Source: a bacterium (lineage in GTDB: Bacteria; Krumholzibacteriota; Krumholzibacteriia; LZORAL124-64-63). From it: DNA of 64,000 bases. The notes under the pieces were generated by a model that worked only from the letters and a program-made list of their open reading frames with translations, was not told the DNA's origin and ran no database searches. Position 1 is the stretch's first letter; each line of letters opens with the position of its first letter. The DNA lies in contig JAIFKS010000014.1 of the NCBI GenBank assembly GCA_020049465.1, forward strand, positions 1 to 64,000. Reading direction: 5' to 3'. Of this stretch, positions 40,827 through 49,811 are shown in pieces. The translations under genes were made by a program, and so were the position numbers.

Positions 40827-41644
40827 TCGGCGCGGCCGAGCGCCGGGCGGGCGCCCCGCCCGTGGGCGACGAGTTCCATGATTTCGACCCGTACGCGCGC
40901 CGGTGGCGGCCGCATTCGTCCGCCGGGAGGATCCAGGGTCGAATCGGAGCGGACGCGCTCGGACGCGTAAGCCAGACCCAGGAAAGGCAGATCCGCGTGC
41001 GTGGCGACCGCCAGTTCCCGCGTGGTCACCTGCCGCAGACGCCCGGCCGGGAGCGAGGCCATCTGGGTGTCCGCCGCCGCCATCACGGTCTGGTCGCACA
41101 GGTACTGGACGCCGCCGACCACACGGGTGGTGGACGTTCCCGGCGCCACGGTGGCGGCTGTGAACTCCTCGTTGAACGAATCGGCCAGCAGTGGATCCTG
41201 GCGCAGCTGGTCGGCCGTCATGTCGGCCACGCGTCCGGCGGTCCACTGACGGGCGCCCAGAACGTGGTCCAGCAGGCTGCCCGTACGCGACAGCAGGCGC
41301 CGGGACAGCCGCAACCGCAGTCCCTCGCCCGGAACCGGCGTCAGACGACCGTCCGTTTCTTCGCGCAGCGGGAGGATCTCGACGGCCCAGGCCTGGTCGT
41401 CGGTGCCGCCGCTCCGATCCAGACACGCCACGCGCGTGAGGCTCTGCTCCTGGCGGCCGCCGGACATGACCTCGAACCGGTAGTCCGCCCATTCGCCTTC
41501 GACCATCCGCAGCGGGACCTGCGGCTGTTTCCACAACGTGAAAACGTCGAGGGCGCGGGCCGGCCGCACCCCCGACAGGACGAACAGGAGCGCCGCCGCG
41601 ACGGCGACGCACCTAGTGTTTGATCTTCTCCCAGTAGGTCGCAT
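40823..41644 (-). CDS. Secreted protein, partner of phosphoesterase-cytochrome
   Basis: A 273-residue exported protein with a basic start and hydrophobic core VAVAAALLFVLSGV, cut before or near ALDVF. The mature part is beta-rich with no recognised motif, containing RVACLDRSGG and VQYLCDQTV; two cysteines may pair. The ATG used overlaps the cytochrome gene 3' end by about 30 bases. A longer in-frame ATG at 41674 is possible. Function unknown; position suggests it works with the redox/phosphoesterase protein. Confidence 0.6.
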   Translation of the reverse strand: MRPTGRRSNTRCVAVAAALLFVLSGVRPARALDVFTLWKQPQVPLRMVEGEWADYRFEVMSGGRQEQSLTRVACLDRSGGTDDQAWAVEILPLREETDGRLTPVPGEGLRLRLSRRLLSRTGSLLDHVLGARQWTAGRVADMTADQLRQDPLLADSFNEEFTAATVAPGTSTTRVVGGVQYLCDQTVMAAADTQMASLPAGRLRQVTTRELAVATHADLPFLGLAYASERVRSDSTLDPPGGRMRPPPARVRVEIMELVAHGRGARPALGRAD

Positions 41645-42980
41645 AGTCGAACTCGGGGCTGTTGGCCTGGTCATGGCAGGTCACGCAGGAGTTGCGGGCC
41701 TGCAGGCGCCACTTGCCGTCGCGCGCGTGGGTCGATCCGTAGCCGTGGCACGCTTCGCACTGCACGTTCACCAGGCTGTTGTAGGGCCGCTCGTCGGAAT
41801 AGCCGTTCTTGTACTGGTATCCCGTGGTGTGGCAGACAAGGCAGTCGGGTTCGTTGCTCTGCCCGTCGCTGCGCAGGCTCGTGTAGGCGCGCCGGTGCGC
41901 CGAGGCCGCGTACGACTGCCAGGCGGCCTCATGGCAGGTGAAGCAGGACCGGTCGCCCAGGAACTGCTCCTTTTCCGAACCGTGGATGCGCGGATAGGCC
42001 GACCGCTTCGCTTCCTTGAACGTGACCAGGTCGGTCTTGAACTTCTCCACGCGGGCCTTGACGTCGGCATCCTCGGGCGCCTTGTCGTCGAAGTCGATCA
42101 TGCCGACATCGATGGCCATGACCCGGCCGCTGCCTACTTCGATGAAGAGGTCCGCCCGTCCCTGGAAACGGCCTTCGTACGCGGATCCGAACACCGCGGT
42201 GTCCTTGATCACGCGCTCGGTCTCGATGTTCCGGTACGAATGACCGACCACGCAGATGTCGATGCCCTGGAGTTCCTTCAGCAGCGCCTCGGTGCCCGGC
42301 TCGCCCAGGTGCGCCAGCAGCACGACCGATTCCGCTTCCTGGCGGATCTTCGGCACCAGTTCGCGCAGCGTCGTCAACGGATCGGCAACGGTGAACTGGC
42401 CCTCGCCGCCGGTCAGGGTCAGGATCTGCTGCTGGGGATCCAGCACGCTGACGATGCCGTACTTCACCCCGTTGCGCTCGACGACCTTGTACGGCGGCAG
42501 GATCAATTCACCGGTCTTCGCGTCGCGCACGTTGGCGTTGATGAACGGCAAACCGTGCTGCGTCATCATTTCGCGCAGGAATTCGAGACCGTAGTTCAGG
42601 TCCTGCTCGCCCAGACCGATCGCATCCAGACCGAGTGTGCCGAGCATCTCGCAAAGGAAACGCGTCTGCTCGCGCTCGTTCTGGTTGCGCGGTCCGAAGA
42701 CATCGCCCGCATCCACGTTCAGCAGCGGCTTGTTCTCCTGCCACACCTTGTCCATAAAGGCAGCCCGCCGGGCCAGCCCACCACGCTGGTGAGTCTTTCA
42801 GCCACAGGGCTCGATCTTGCCTTTGATGTCGCTGAGGTAGAGCAAGGTCACGTTCTTCCAGTCACGATGCTCGGCGGAGGCCGGAGCGGGCGCCGCCCGC
42901 GTTCCGGCCGCCAGCGTACCCGCGGTGACCAACAGCAGGCAGACCCACAGAAGTGAGCGCCAACGCTTCTTCAGGATCAT
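41613..42980 (-). CDS. Metallophosphoesterase-tetraheme cytochrome c, probable selenoprotein
   Basis: Read through an in-frame TGA at codon 61, this is one 455-residue protein. A signal peptide (about 1-36) is followed by the 5'-nucleotidase/UshA-type phosphoesterase start (NVTLLYLSDIKGKIEPCG), then the TGA, then the family continuation GGLARRAAF and LLNVDAGDVFG, and DICVVGHSYR. Four CxxCH haem sites (CFTCH, CLVCH, CEACH, CVTCH) form the C-terminus. Relatives carry Cys right after PCG, so the TGA likely encodes selenocysteine. Without readthrough the second part, starting at an ATG lacking a ribosome site, would have no export signal. A nonsense mutation is the alternative. Confidence 0.7.
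42773..42793 (-). promoter_or_regulatory. Candidate bacterial SECIS stem-loop
   Basis: Just after the TGA the mRNA can fold as CUCACCA-GCG-UGGUGGG (7 bp, loop starting with G) or as CCAGC-GUGGUGG-GCUGG. The loop is 11-13 bases from UGA, a little closer than in typical bacterial SECIS elements. Confidence 0.35.
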
Positions 42981-43069
42981 CGTCCAACCTCTCGGAATTC
43001 CTGGTCCGCGCGCCCACCGGCGCGCACCCTCAGACAGGAGACAACCCGATGCGAGGATATAAGTTCCTT

Positions 43070-43098
43070 ATTGTAAGCGATCGGTCCGGCGCTGGCAA
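43070..43098 (-). promoter_or_regulatory. Sigma-70 promoter of the phosphoesterase-cytochrome operon
   Basis: TTGCCA, 17 bp, TACAAT on the minus strand, about 90 bp before the start. The -10 matches at five of six positions. Confidence 0.65.
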
Positions 43099-43116
43099 CA
43101 GACCGCGCTGGAGACC

Positions 43117-43143
43117 AACAGAAGAGGGAGGCCGACGCCTCCC
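43117..43143 (-). terminator. Terminator after the HU gene
   Basis: A 7-bp stem GGGAGGC / GCCTCCC with a 4-base loop, followed on the minus strand by TCTTCTGTT, 27 bp after the HU stop. Confidence 0.6.
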
Positions 43144-43169
43144 CCGTTCACGCCGATTCCCGGCCGTTT

Positions 43170-43463
43170 CTACTTGCCGACCCGTTCCTTGAGGCTCTTG
43201 CCGGCCGTGAAGGCCGGATAGTTGCCGCCCGGAATCAGGAGCTCGTCGCCGGTCTGCGGGTTTCTCCCCGTCCGTTTCTTGCGGCGGCGCCTTTCGAAGG
43301 TCCCGAAGCCGGTGATCTGGACGCGGTCCCCCTTGGCCACCGCGTTGGCGATGATCCCTTCGCGCGGGGCTGTGGAAAACAGCGCGTCGATCGTGCGCTG
43401 GGCCGCCGCCTTGCTCATCCCGGTGCGCCGGGCCACTTCTTCGATGAGTTCCGTCTTGTTCAT
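43170..43463 (-). CDS. HU/IHF-family DNA-binding protein
   Basis: A 97-residue nucleoid protein. MNKTELIEEVARRTGMSKA opens the helical part, and the DNA-binding arm includes RKKRTGRNPQTGD and IPGGNYPAFTAGKSLKERV. The start ATG has GGAGG upstream. It has its own promoter and terminator. Confidence 0.95.
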   Translation of the reverse strand: MNKTELIEEVARRTGMSKAAAQRTIDALFSTAPREGIIANAVAKGDRVQITGFGTFERRRRKKRTGRNPQTGDELLIPGGNYPAFTAGKSLKERVGK

Positions 43464-43484
43464 GCGCCCACCTCCTTGACCTCC

Positions 43485-43513
43485 ATGACACCGCCTGCCG
43501 ACCGCGCTGTCAA
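43485..43513 (-). promoter_or_regulatory. Sigma-70 promoter of the HU gene
   Basis: A consensus TTGACA, 17 bp, TGTCAT on the minus strand, giving a very short leader that still carries GGAGG. Confidence 0.6.
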
Positions 43514-43562
43514 TCAAAAGTCAGGGGTTTCTTTAGTCTCCAAAACCAGGGATCCGGTGGGA

Positions 43563-46500
43563 TCAGTAAAGCCCGCCGCCGATCCCGTCGGTGAGCGAGC
43601 CCATGTAGTCCTCGCGGCCGCGGGTGAACTTGAGGCTGGGAATCGCCTTCAGGAAGACGCGGAAACCGAACTGGCTGTCCACGGCACTGACCGTGCGGTT
43701 GAACTCCAGACGCCAGCAGTGCAGATCGCGCCCCAGCGTGTACTGCTGCCGCAGCGCCGTGCCGGTCACCAGATCGAACGAGGTCTGGTAGCTCAACTCC
43801 CAGTAGCGGCTCAGGTTGGCCCGCAACGAGACATTGGCGCTGGCCCGCCGATCGCCCGTGGCGTTCGTGTAGTTGTAGGACAGCGAACCGCTGGTCTGGA
43901 AGGGCAGGTAGCGGCCGCCCTCGGTCAGATCGCGGCCGTCCCCTCCGGGGCGGCCTGCGGTCAGCCCCGGGCGGGACTGGGCCTCGAAGTCGGCGTCCGA
44001 CCCGTCGAACATGGATCCACCGTCCGGCATGCCGCCCTCGTTCGCCAGCTTCAGGCTGTCCGCGCGGGCCGCCGCGATCGAATCGGCGTTCGCGGTCTTC
44101 AGTCCCAGGCGCTCGATCGCCGGATTGCGGCGCTGTTCGGTCTCGGCCTGGACCTTTCCCAGATCCACGCGACCGTTGAAGTTCACACCGTAGCTGAAGC
44201 GCGTGTCCTTCAGGGCCAGGCGCTGCGCGTCGATCGTGTTGCTCACCTTCAACTGCAGGTAGCGGCTTTGCCCGGGCTTGATGGTCAGCCCGCTGGAGAT
44301 GTCGCTCCAGCGCTCGCCCTCGGGTCGCCGCGGGTTGTAGCTCGTGCTCAGCGACCAGTCCAGGACGCCGTCCAGCTTCCGGTCGGTCGCCGTCGTATCC
44401 GTACCGGCGGCCCGCAGCTTGACGTCGAAGCGTTGGTCCAGCGACAGGCTCAACGAGGTGCTGTACGGCTGCTTGTCGCCCAGCGCCGGCGACACGTTCC
44501 AACTCGAGCCCATGCGCACTGTGTGACGGATGGCGCGCAGGCTGCCCAGTTCGACGGGGAACAGACCGTACAGCGTCGTTCCCAGCGAAGCCCCGAACGA
44601 CACCGCGGGGCTGGTCGATTCGACGGTACCCGCCAGGGTCTGCCAGGTACCGCCGCCGGTCTCGTCCGCTACCCACTGCCGGCCGCTCGTGGTCTCCCGC
44701 TCCCACGACTGCCGCGCCGTGGCGTTCAGGCCGAAATTGAAGATCCCCAGCCGCGGCGGCTGCACGCGCAAAGACCAGTTGCCGCTGGCTCCGTCGTTGC
44801 GGATGTCGCGTTCCTCGTAGCCGCGGCGGTCCTGCTTGACGAGGTAGCCCTGCTGGAAATAGGTGGCGCGCAATACGTCTCCCAACAGGGTGCCGCGCTT
44901 GCCCGCGCGCAAGGCCGGCTTCAGCGCCAGCTGGCGGAAGTTCAGCGACAGGGAGGGCAGCGTCATGCTGTACAGAAGGTTGTCGGTCGTGACGAGGTCG
45001 TCCTCGGCGTTGACGCGTCCGTCACGGCTGGCGTTGAGACTGGCGTTGACCAGCGTCCAGTTGCGGCTCAGGTAGGCGCTGGACTTGAACTGGCCGCTGA
45101 CGACGTCGCGCGAGTTGGAGCTGGCCAGATCGTTCCGGGTGAGCTTGTTCGACGCCAGGCGGACATCGGCCCTCAACTGGTAGTCGTCCCGCAGCGCCGG
45201 CTGGTTGTGGTTCCAGTGAAGCTGCCACTGCTGGGACTCGTCGTCGCCCAGTCCGTCGCGGCGCGACCAGTCGAGACCGCCGTTGAATCCGTAGCGTTTG
45301 ACATAGCGCGCGGAGGACCGCAGAGCCACTTCGCTCTTCTCGTTGTAATCCCCCTGCACCAGGAAATCGGCGTAGTCGTTGATGGCCCAGTAGTAGCCCA
45401 GATCGCGGATGTACCGTCCCTCGCGGCTGGACCAGCCGAAATCGAATGACGGGAACAGGATGCCCGAACGCCGCCCGTCCTTCAGGTTCTTGAAGTAGAA
45501 CGGCAGCGCGAACACGGGCACGTTCCCGATCCGCAGCACGATCGGCGCGGCGACCACCTTGTCGCCAGGGCGCATCTTCATGCGATGCGACCAGAAGTGG
45601 TAGTGGGGATGCTCCAGGTCGCACGAGGTCATGCGTCCCCCATCGATCTTCATCGTCTGGTCCCCGAAGCGGCGGATGCCCTCGCCCACGTAGTAGTAGT
45701 CGTCGAACGCCGTGACGCCCGAATCCACGACCGCTGACCGGTGCCGGAAATTGTAGCCCATCCGCTGTCCGGTGACGGTGTCGCCGTCCTTGGCCACCGG
45801 TTCGCCGGCCGCGTACAGTTCGCGCGTGGTCATGGCCAGCCGCACCTGCCGGGCCTGCAGCTTCGTCGACCCGTAGTCCAGCCGGCCCTGGCCGTCGATG
45901 GCCATCGTGCGTTCGCGCAGTTCGAAAGTGACCCGGTCGCCCGAATACACCACGTCCTGCGCCTTGTCGCCGAACGAAGGTCGTCGCCCGGTCGGCGTCG
46001 GTTCGACGGCCGGCTCGCCGTCGGCGGCTGCCGGCGCCGGGTCCTCCGACGCGGGCGCGGCGGTTTCCACGGCGGGATCCGCAACCGCTTCGGTGGTCGC
46101 GGACCCAGCCAAGATCGCCGAACTGTCGGGCAACGCGACGGCCTGCGTGTCGGCCCCCGCCGCCCAGGCCGAAACGGGCGCGAACCGGTAGGTCCCCGCC
46201 GCCTTGCCCATCACGCGCACGCGCCGGACCTGCCGATCGCGGAAGTGGACGATGATGGTGTCACCGGTGACGTCGTTCGTGGCCAGCTCGGAGTCGACAT
46301 CCAGGGGCGTGTAGATGCTGTGCGCGCCGCCCGTGACCAGGGTCCGCCGGATCTCCTCGTCCTCGAAATCGATGACGATGGCCGCGCCTTCCAGGACATC
46401 CTCGGCGGGCAGACCCGGATAAAGGGCGGCCAGGGAATCGGGCGCGTCGTCGACCGTCTTCGCGTCTCCCGTCAACAGGACGCGGCGCAGTTGCTGCCCC

Positions 46501-47360
46501 ACGTACTCGAACTCGATCCGCTGGCCGCTGAGCACGCTGCCGCGGGTCAAGCGCACCTTCGGCGAACCGGTCAGCACCAGGCGTTCGCGTCCGAAGGCGA
46601 CAGCCGTGTCCGCGGTCGCGGTGCCCATCGCCTGCCGGATCCGCACGGAGTCGACCATGACCACGCGGTCCTCGGCCCGGTACAGATGCATCACCCGCGA
46701 CTCGGCCACGAGCAGGCCGCCGCGCTCGTCGCGGCTGGTCAGCAAAGGCGCGCGGTCCACGACCGCGGCGTTGGACGATCGGTCGAAGATCGCGTGGCCG
46801 CCGGTCACCAGGTTGGCCGCCCCTGGTTCGACGATGCGCACGCGCCCGAACGCCTCGCCGCTGCCGGCGGAACGGTCCTGCACGATGGTGTCCGCCCGCA
46901 CCGTGTACTCGGGCGCGACCAGCAGGGCGTCGCCGTACACGCTCAGCCAGCGGCCGGCTTCACGGGTGTCGCCGGCGGCGCCGGTGACGGTCACACCGTC
47001 ATCGACGATGCGCACATCGCCGGCGAAATCGCCGGTCCCCAGGCCGTTGCGGTAGTTCGCGCGCCGGCAGGTGAGCACGGCCGTCCCGCGCGTCAGACGC
47101 ACGTTGCCGAACAGCTCGTATTCGTCGCGGTCGCGCCGGGCATAGGCCGTGTCCGCCGAGGCGGTCACGCTGTCGCGGTCGATGACGACGTTGCCGAACA
47201 TGCAGGTGACGGGCTGCCCGTCGATGACGCGATCGACCAGCCGTTCAGCCTGCACCCGCGATTCCTGACGCTGCGCGGCAGCCGGAAGCGCAGCCGTCAG
47301 CAGCCCGCAGAGCAGGGCGCCCAGGCCGGCCGCAGTCATGGTCCGGCCCGTCGATGACAT
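43563..47360 (-). CDS. lptD: LPS-assembly outer-membrane protein LptD with fused OstA region
   Basis: A 1265-residue protein with a signal peptide. Residues about 30-440 are repeated LptA/OstA-like jellyroll units (TCMFGNVVIDRDSVTASADTA, ...YELFGNVRLTRG). A Pro/Ala/Glu-rich linker follows, then a second OstA unit and the long C-terminal LptD barrel (PVFALPFYFKNLKDGRRSGILFP, then many aromatic strands). It inserts lipopolysaccharide into the outer membrane. The start overlaps the ROK stop by one base. The fused long N-terminal region matches FCB-type LptD rather than enterobacterial LptD. Confidence 0.9.
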   Translation of the reverse strand: MSSTGRTMTAAGLGALLCGLLTAALPAAAQRQESRVQAERLVDRVIDGQPVTCMFGNVVIDRDSVTASADTAYARRDRDEYELFGNVRLTRGTAVLTCRRANYRNGLGTGDFAGDVRIVDDGVTVTGAAGDTREAGRWLSVYGDALLVAPEYTVRADTIVQDRSAGSGEAFGRVRIVEPGAANLVTGGHAIFDRSSNAAVVDRAPLLTSRDERGGLLVAESRVMHLYRAEDRVVMVDSVRIRQAMGTATADTAVAFGRERLVLTGSPKVRLTRGSVLSGQRIEFEYVGQQLRRVLLTGDAKTVDDAPDSLAALYPGLPAEDVLEGAAIVIDFEDEEIRRTLVTGGAHSIYTPLDVDSELATNDVTGDTIIVHFRDRQVRRVRVMGKAAGTYRFAPVSAWAAGADTQAVALPDSSAILAGSATTEAVADPAVETAAPASEDPAPAAADGEPAVEPTPTGRRPSFGDKAQDVVYSGDRVTFELRERTMAIDGQGRLDYGSTKLQARQVRLAMTTRELYAAGEPVAKDGDTVTGQRMGYNFRHRSAVVDSGVTAFDDYYYVGEGIRRFGDQTMKIDGGRMTSCDLEHPHYHFWSHRMKMRPGDKVVAAPIVLRIGNVPVFALPFYFKNLKDGRRSGILFPSFDFGWSSREGRYIRDLGYYWAINDYADFLVQGDYNEKSEVALRSSARYVKRYGFNGGLDWSRRDGLGDDESQQWQLHWNHNQPALRDDYQLRADVRLASNKLTRNDLASSNSRDVVSGQFKSSAYLSRNWTLVNASLNASRDGRVNAEDDLVTTDNLLYSMTLPSLSLNFRQLALKPALRAGKRGTLLGDVLRATYFQQGYLVKQDRRGYEERDIRNDGASGNWSLRVQPPRLGIFNFGLNATARQSWERETTSGRQWVADETGGGTWQTLAGTVESTSPAVSFGASLGTTLYGLFPVELGSLRAIRHTVRMGSSWNVSPALGDKQPYSTSLSLSLDQRFDVKLRAAGTDTTATDRKLDGVLDWSLSTSYNPRRPEGERWSDISSGLTIKPGQSRYLQLKVSNTIDAQRLALKDTRFSYGVNFNGRVDLGKVQAETEQRRNPAIERLGLKTANADSIAAARADSLKLANEGGMPDGGSMFDGSDADFEAQSRPGLTAGRPGGDGRDLTEGGRYLPFQTSGSLSYNYTNATGDRRASANVSLRANLSRYWELSYQTSFDLVTGTALRQQYTLGRDLHCWRLEFNRTVSAVDSQFGFRVFLKAIPSLKFTRGREDYMGSLTDGIGGGLY

Positions 47361-48334
47361 CAGCGGCCGCCCCGGGCCTTCTCGCGCGCCAGGCTGGCGG
47401 CGCCCACCGCCGCGGCGCGGGGCCCCAGCTCGGCCGGCACGATGGGCAGCGAGCGGGCTTCCGTCGCCAGGATCAGGGGCACGGCGCGTTCGCGGCACGG
47501 ACCGAGGATCAGATCCCCGGCCAGGGCCACACCACCACCGATGATGATGCGATCGGGATCCAGGACATTCACCAGGTTGGCCACGGCCTGCCCCAGCCGG
47601 CGACCGGCTTCGGCGAAGACGCCCCGCGTCACCGCGTCGCCGGCTTCAGCAAGTTCCGACAGGTCGCGCGTGTTCAGGGCCGCACCCCGCCGCCGCGCCA
47701 GTTCGGCCAGCGACGGCGAAGCCACGCCGTCGGCCAGCAGCCGTCGCACCGCCCGCAGCAGGCCCGTGCTGCCGGCCCAGGCCTCCAGACAGCCACGGCT
47801 GCCGCAGGTGCACAGCGGCCCGTCGTCCTGCAGGACCATGTGGCCGATCTCGCCGGCGCCCGAGTGCACCCCGACCAGCAGTTCACCGTGCACGATCACC
47901 GCGCCGCCCACGCCCGTGCCCAAGGCGATCATCACCACGTTACGGCACCCGCGCCCGGCGCCGTACCGGTATTCGCCGTAGAGCGCGCCGTTGACGTCGT
48001 TGGCCAGAGCGACAGGCAGGCTGCCGAACGCCGCGGTCACGGCGCCGCCCAGGTCCCGGTTTTCCCAGCCGGGCAGGTTGGGCGAGCGGCCCAGCCAGCC
48101 GGTCACCGGATTGACGATGCCGGCGCAGGCCAGTCCGACGGCCGCCAGCCGGGGCCATCCGGCTCCGCCGAGAATCGGCGCCGCGTCGGCGGCCAGCGCC
48201 TGCAACGTCCGGGTGGCGTTGGACGGGTCGGTGGGCACTTCGCCGCCGCCGAGCGTGAGGCCGTCGATATCGGCGATCTCGTACTTGACCGCGGTGCCGC
48301 CGGTGTCGATGCCCAGATAGAGATCCTTCGTCAC
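47360..48334 (-). CDS. ROK-family sugar kinase
   Basis: A 324-residue ROK protein without the repressor HTH. ATP-binding LGIDTGGTAVKYEI opens it; LANDVNGA carries the catalytic Asp; CTCGSRGCLE is the zinc site; GTGVGGAVI completes the fold. It phosphorylates glucose or a related sugar. The GTG start has AAGGAGG upstream and overlaps the folC stop (GTGA). Confidence 0.9.
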   Translation of the reverse strand: MTKDLYLGIDTGGTAVKYEIADIDGLTLGGGEVPTDPSNATRTLQALAADAAPILGGAGWPRLAAVGLACAGIVNPVTGWLGRSPNLPGWENRDLGGAVTAAFGSLPVALANDVNGALYGEYRYGAGRGCRNVVMIALGTGVGGAVIVHGELLVGVHSGAGEIGHMVLQDDGPLCTCGSRGCLEAWAGSTGLLRAVRRLLADGVASPSLAELARRRGAALNTRDLSELAEAGDAVTRGVFAEAGRRLGQAVANLVNVLDPDRIIIGGGVALAGDLILGPCRERAVPLILATEARSLPIVPAELGPRAAAVGAASLAREKARGGR

Positions 48335-49806
48335 GCATCCTCCTTCAGCCAGCCGGACAACGCCCGACCGGCCGGCCTCGTCGCCCGGGTCTCGCCCAGG
48401 ATTGCGTACCCCAGATGGTGCAGCACTTCGGCCACCAGGAAGCAGCTTCCCGTCACCAGCACGGCGTCATCCGGCGTCAGGACCGGCGCCAGGCGTCGCA
48501 GCGCGGCCGGCAGGCTGTCTTCCACGGCAAAATGGCCTGCCGGCGGCGCCAGGGAATCCGGCCCGGCTGCCTGCAGCCCCCAGCCGGTGAACATCGCCGC
48601 CAGTTCGTCGCGGTTGCGCGAACGCGGCAGCGCGACCGGCGCGCCCAACACGCCGCCGCAGCCGCGCAGCGACTGGCCGACCTCGGTCGGCAGCTCCTTG
48701 TCGTGCATCGCCCCGAACAGGACGAAGCGCCGGCCCCGGCACGGTCGCGCGGCGAAGGAGCCGAGCGCTTCGGCCAGCGCCTGCTGGTTGTGCGCGGTGT
48801 CGAAGATCCAGTCGGGTTCGCTCAGCACGAGCTGAAACCGCCCGGGCAGAAAAAGGTCCCGCAGCGAGGCGGCCGGGTCCGGCGGCAGCAGTTGCTCGCC
48901 GGCGCGGCCTTCCATCTGCGCCAGGGTGAGCAACGCCAGAGCGATGTTGCGCCGCAGCACCGGCGCACCCGGATCCGGCAGGCCGGCCATCACGCGGTCG
49001 CGCAGGGTGAGACGCCAGGTCAGGGCGCCGGGCCCGCTGGCGCCCGCGGCTTCCTCGTCCTCCCACCGCGCGAGTTCGTCCAGGAAATGGCAGGGGCTGC
49101 CCGCGGTGACCGCCGCCCGGAAAACCTGCGCGCGCAGGTCCTCGTCCACGGCGCAGAACAGGGGCGTCCCGCGCTTGAGCAGCCCGAGCTTCTCGGCCGC
49201 GATGGCCTCCCTCGTGCCGCCGAGGATGGCCTGGTGGTCCAGGCCCACGGACGTCAGCAGCGTGGCGCGGGCAGGCAGGGCGTTGCTGGCGTCCAGTCGG
49301 CCGCCCAGTCCGGCTTCGCAGCACAGGAAATCGACGCCGGCGTCGCGCGCGATGGCCACGGACATGGCCGTCAGCACCTCGAACCAGCTGGCTCCGTGGC
49401 GGTCGGCCAGCGGCCGCATGCGGTCCACGTACTCGGCGAACACGCGCGGGGGCAGCGGATGGTCGTCGATGAGGATGCGCTCGTACACCTGCAACAGGTG
49501 CGGGCTCGTGTAGGTGGCGACGCGATGGCCGGACGACTGGAGCAGGCGGGCCAGCACGCGCGTCGTGGAACCCTTCCCGTTCGTTCCGGCCACCACCAGT
49601 GTCGGCAGCCCCTGTTCGGGATGTCCGAGATCGGCCAGCACCGCCGCGATGCGGTCCAGACCCGGACGGATCCCGAACCGGTTGAGGGCGAACAGCCACT
49701 TCGTGGCCTCGTCCGGCGGCTGGAAGGGCGGCGGCAGATCCGGGGCAATGGCCGGCTCGCCCGGGTAGGCCGCGCCGGCGGGCCCCTGCGATCTGTCGAG
49801 GCTCAT
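48331..49806 (-). CDS. folC: Folylpolyglutamate / dihydrofolate synthase
   Basis: A 491-residue Mur-ligase-family enzyme. The P-loop is VVAGTNGKGSTT, followed by TSPHLL and the second block TSVGLDHQAILGGT. It adds glutamate to (dihydro)folate. The N-terminus has a proline-rich addition of about 30 residues. The start ATG lies five bases after the accD stop. Confidence 0.93.
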   Translation of the reverse strand: MSLDRSQGPAGAAYPGEPAIAPDLPPPFQPPDEATKWLFALNRFGIRPGLDRIAAVLADLGHPEQGLPTLVVAGTNGKGSTTRVLARLLQSSGHRVATYTSPHLLQVYERILIDDHPLPPRVFAEYVDRMRPLADRHGASWFEVLTAMSVAIARDAGVDFLCCEAGLGGRLDASNALPARATLLTSVGLDHQAILGGTREAIAAEKLGLLKRGTPLFCAVDEDLRAQVFRAAVTAGSPCHFLDELARWEDEEAAGASGPGALTWRLTLRDRVMAGLPDPGAPVLRRNIALALLTLAQMEGRAGEQLLPPDPAASLRDLFLPGRFQLVLSEPDWIFDTAHNQQALAEALGSFAARPCRGRRFVLFGAMHDKELPTEVGQSLRGCGGVLGAPVALPRSRNRDELAAMFTGWGLQAAGPDSLAPPAGHFAVEDSLPAALRRLAPVLTPDDAVLVTGSCFLVAEVLHHLGYAILGETRATRPAGRALSGWLKEDA

Positions 49807-49811
49807 GCCGC

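Noticed and set aside
42755-42980. Two separate genes (a 60-residue exported peptide and a cytosolic cytochrome) or a pseudogene
   Set aside because: The continuous frame and the exact Cys position after PCG favour readthrough; kept as the alternative to selenocysteine.
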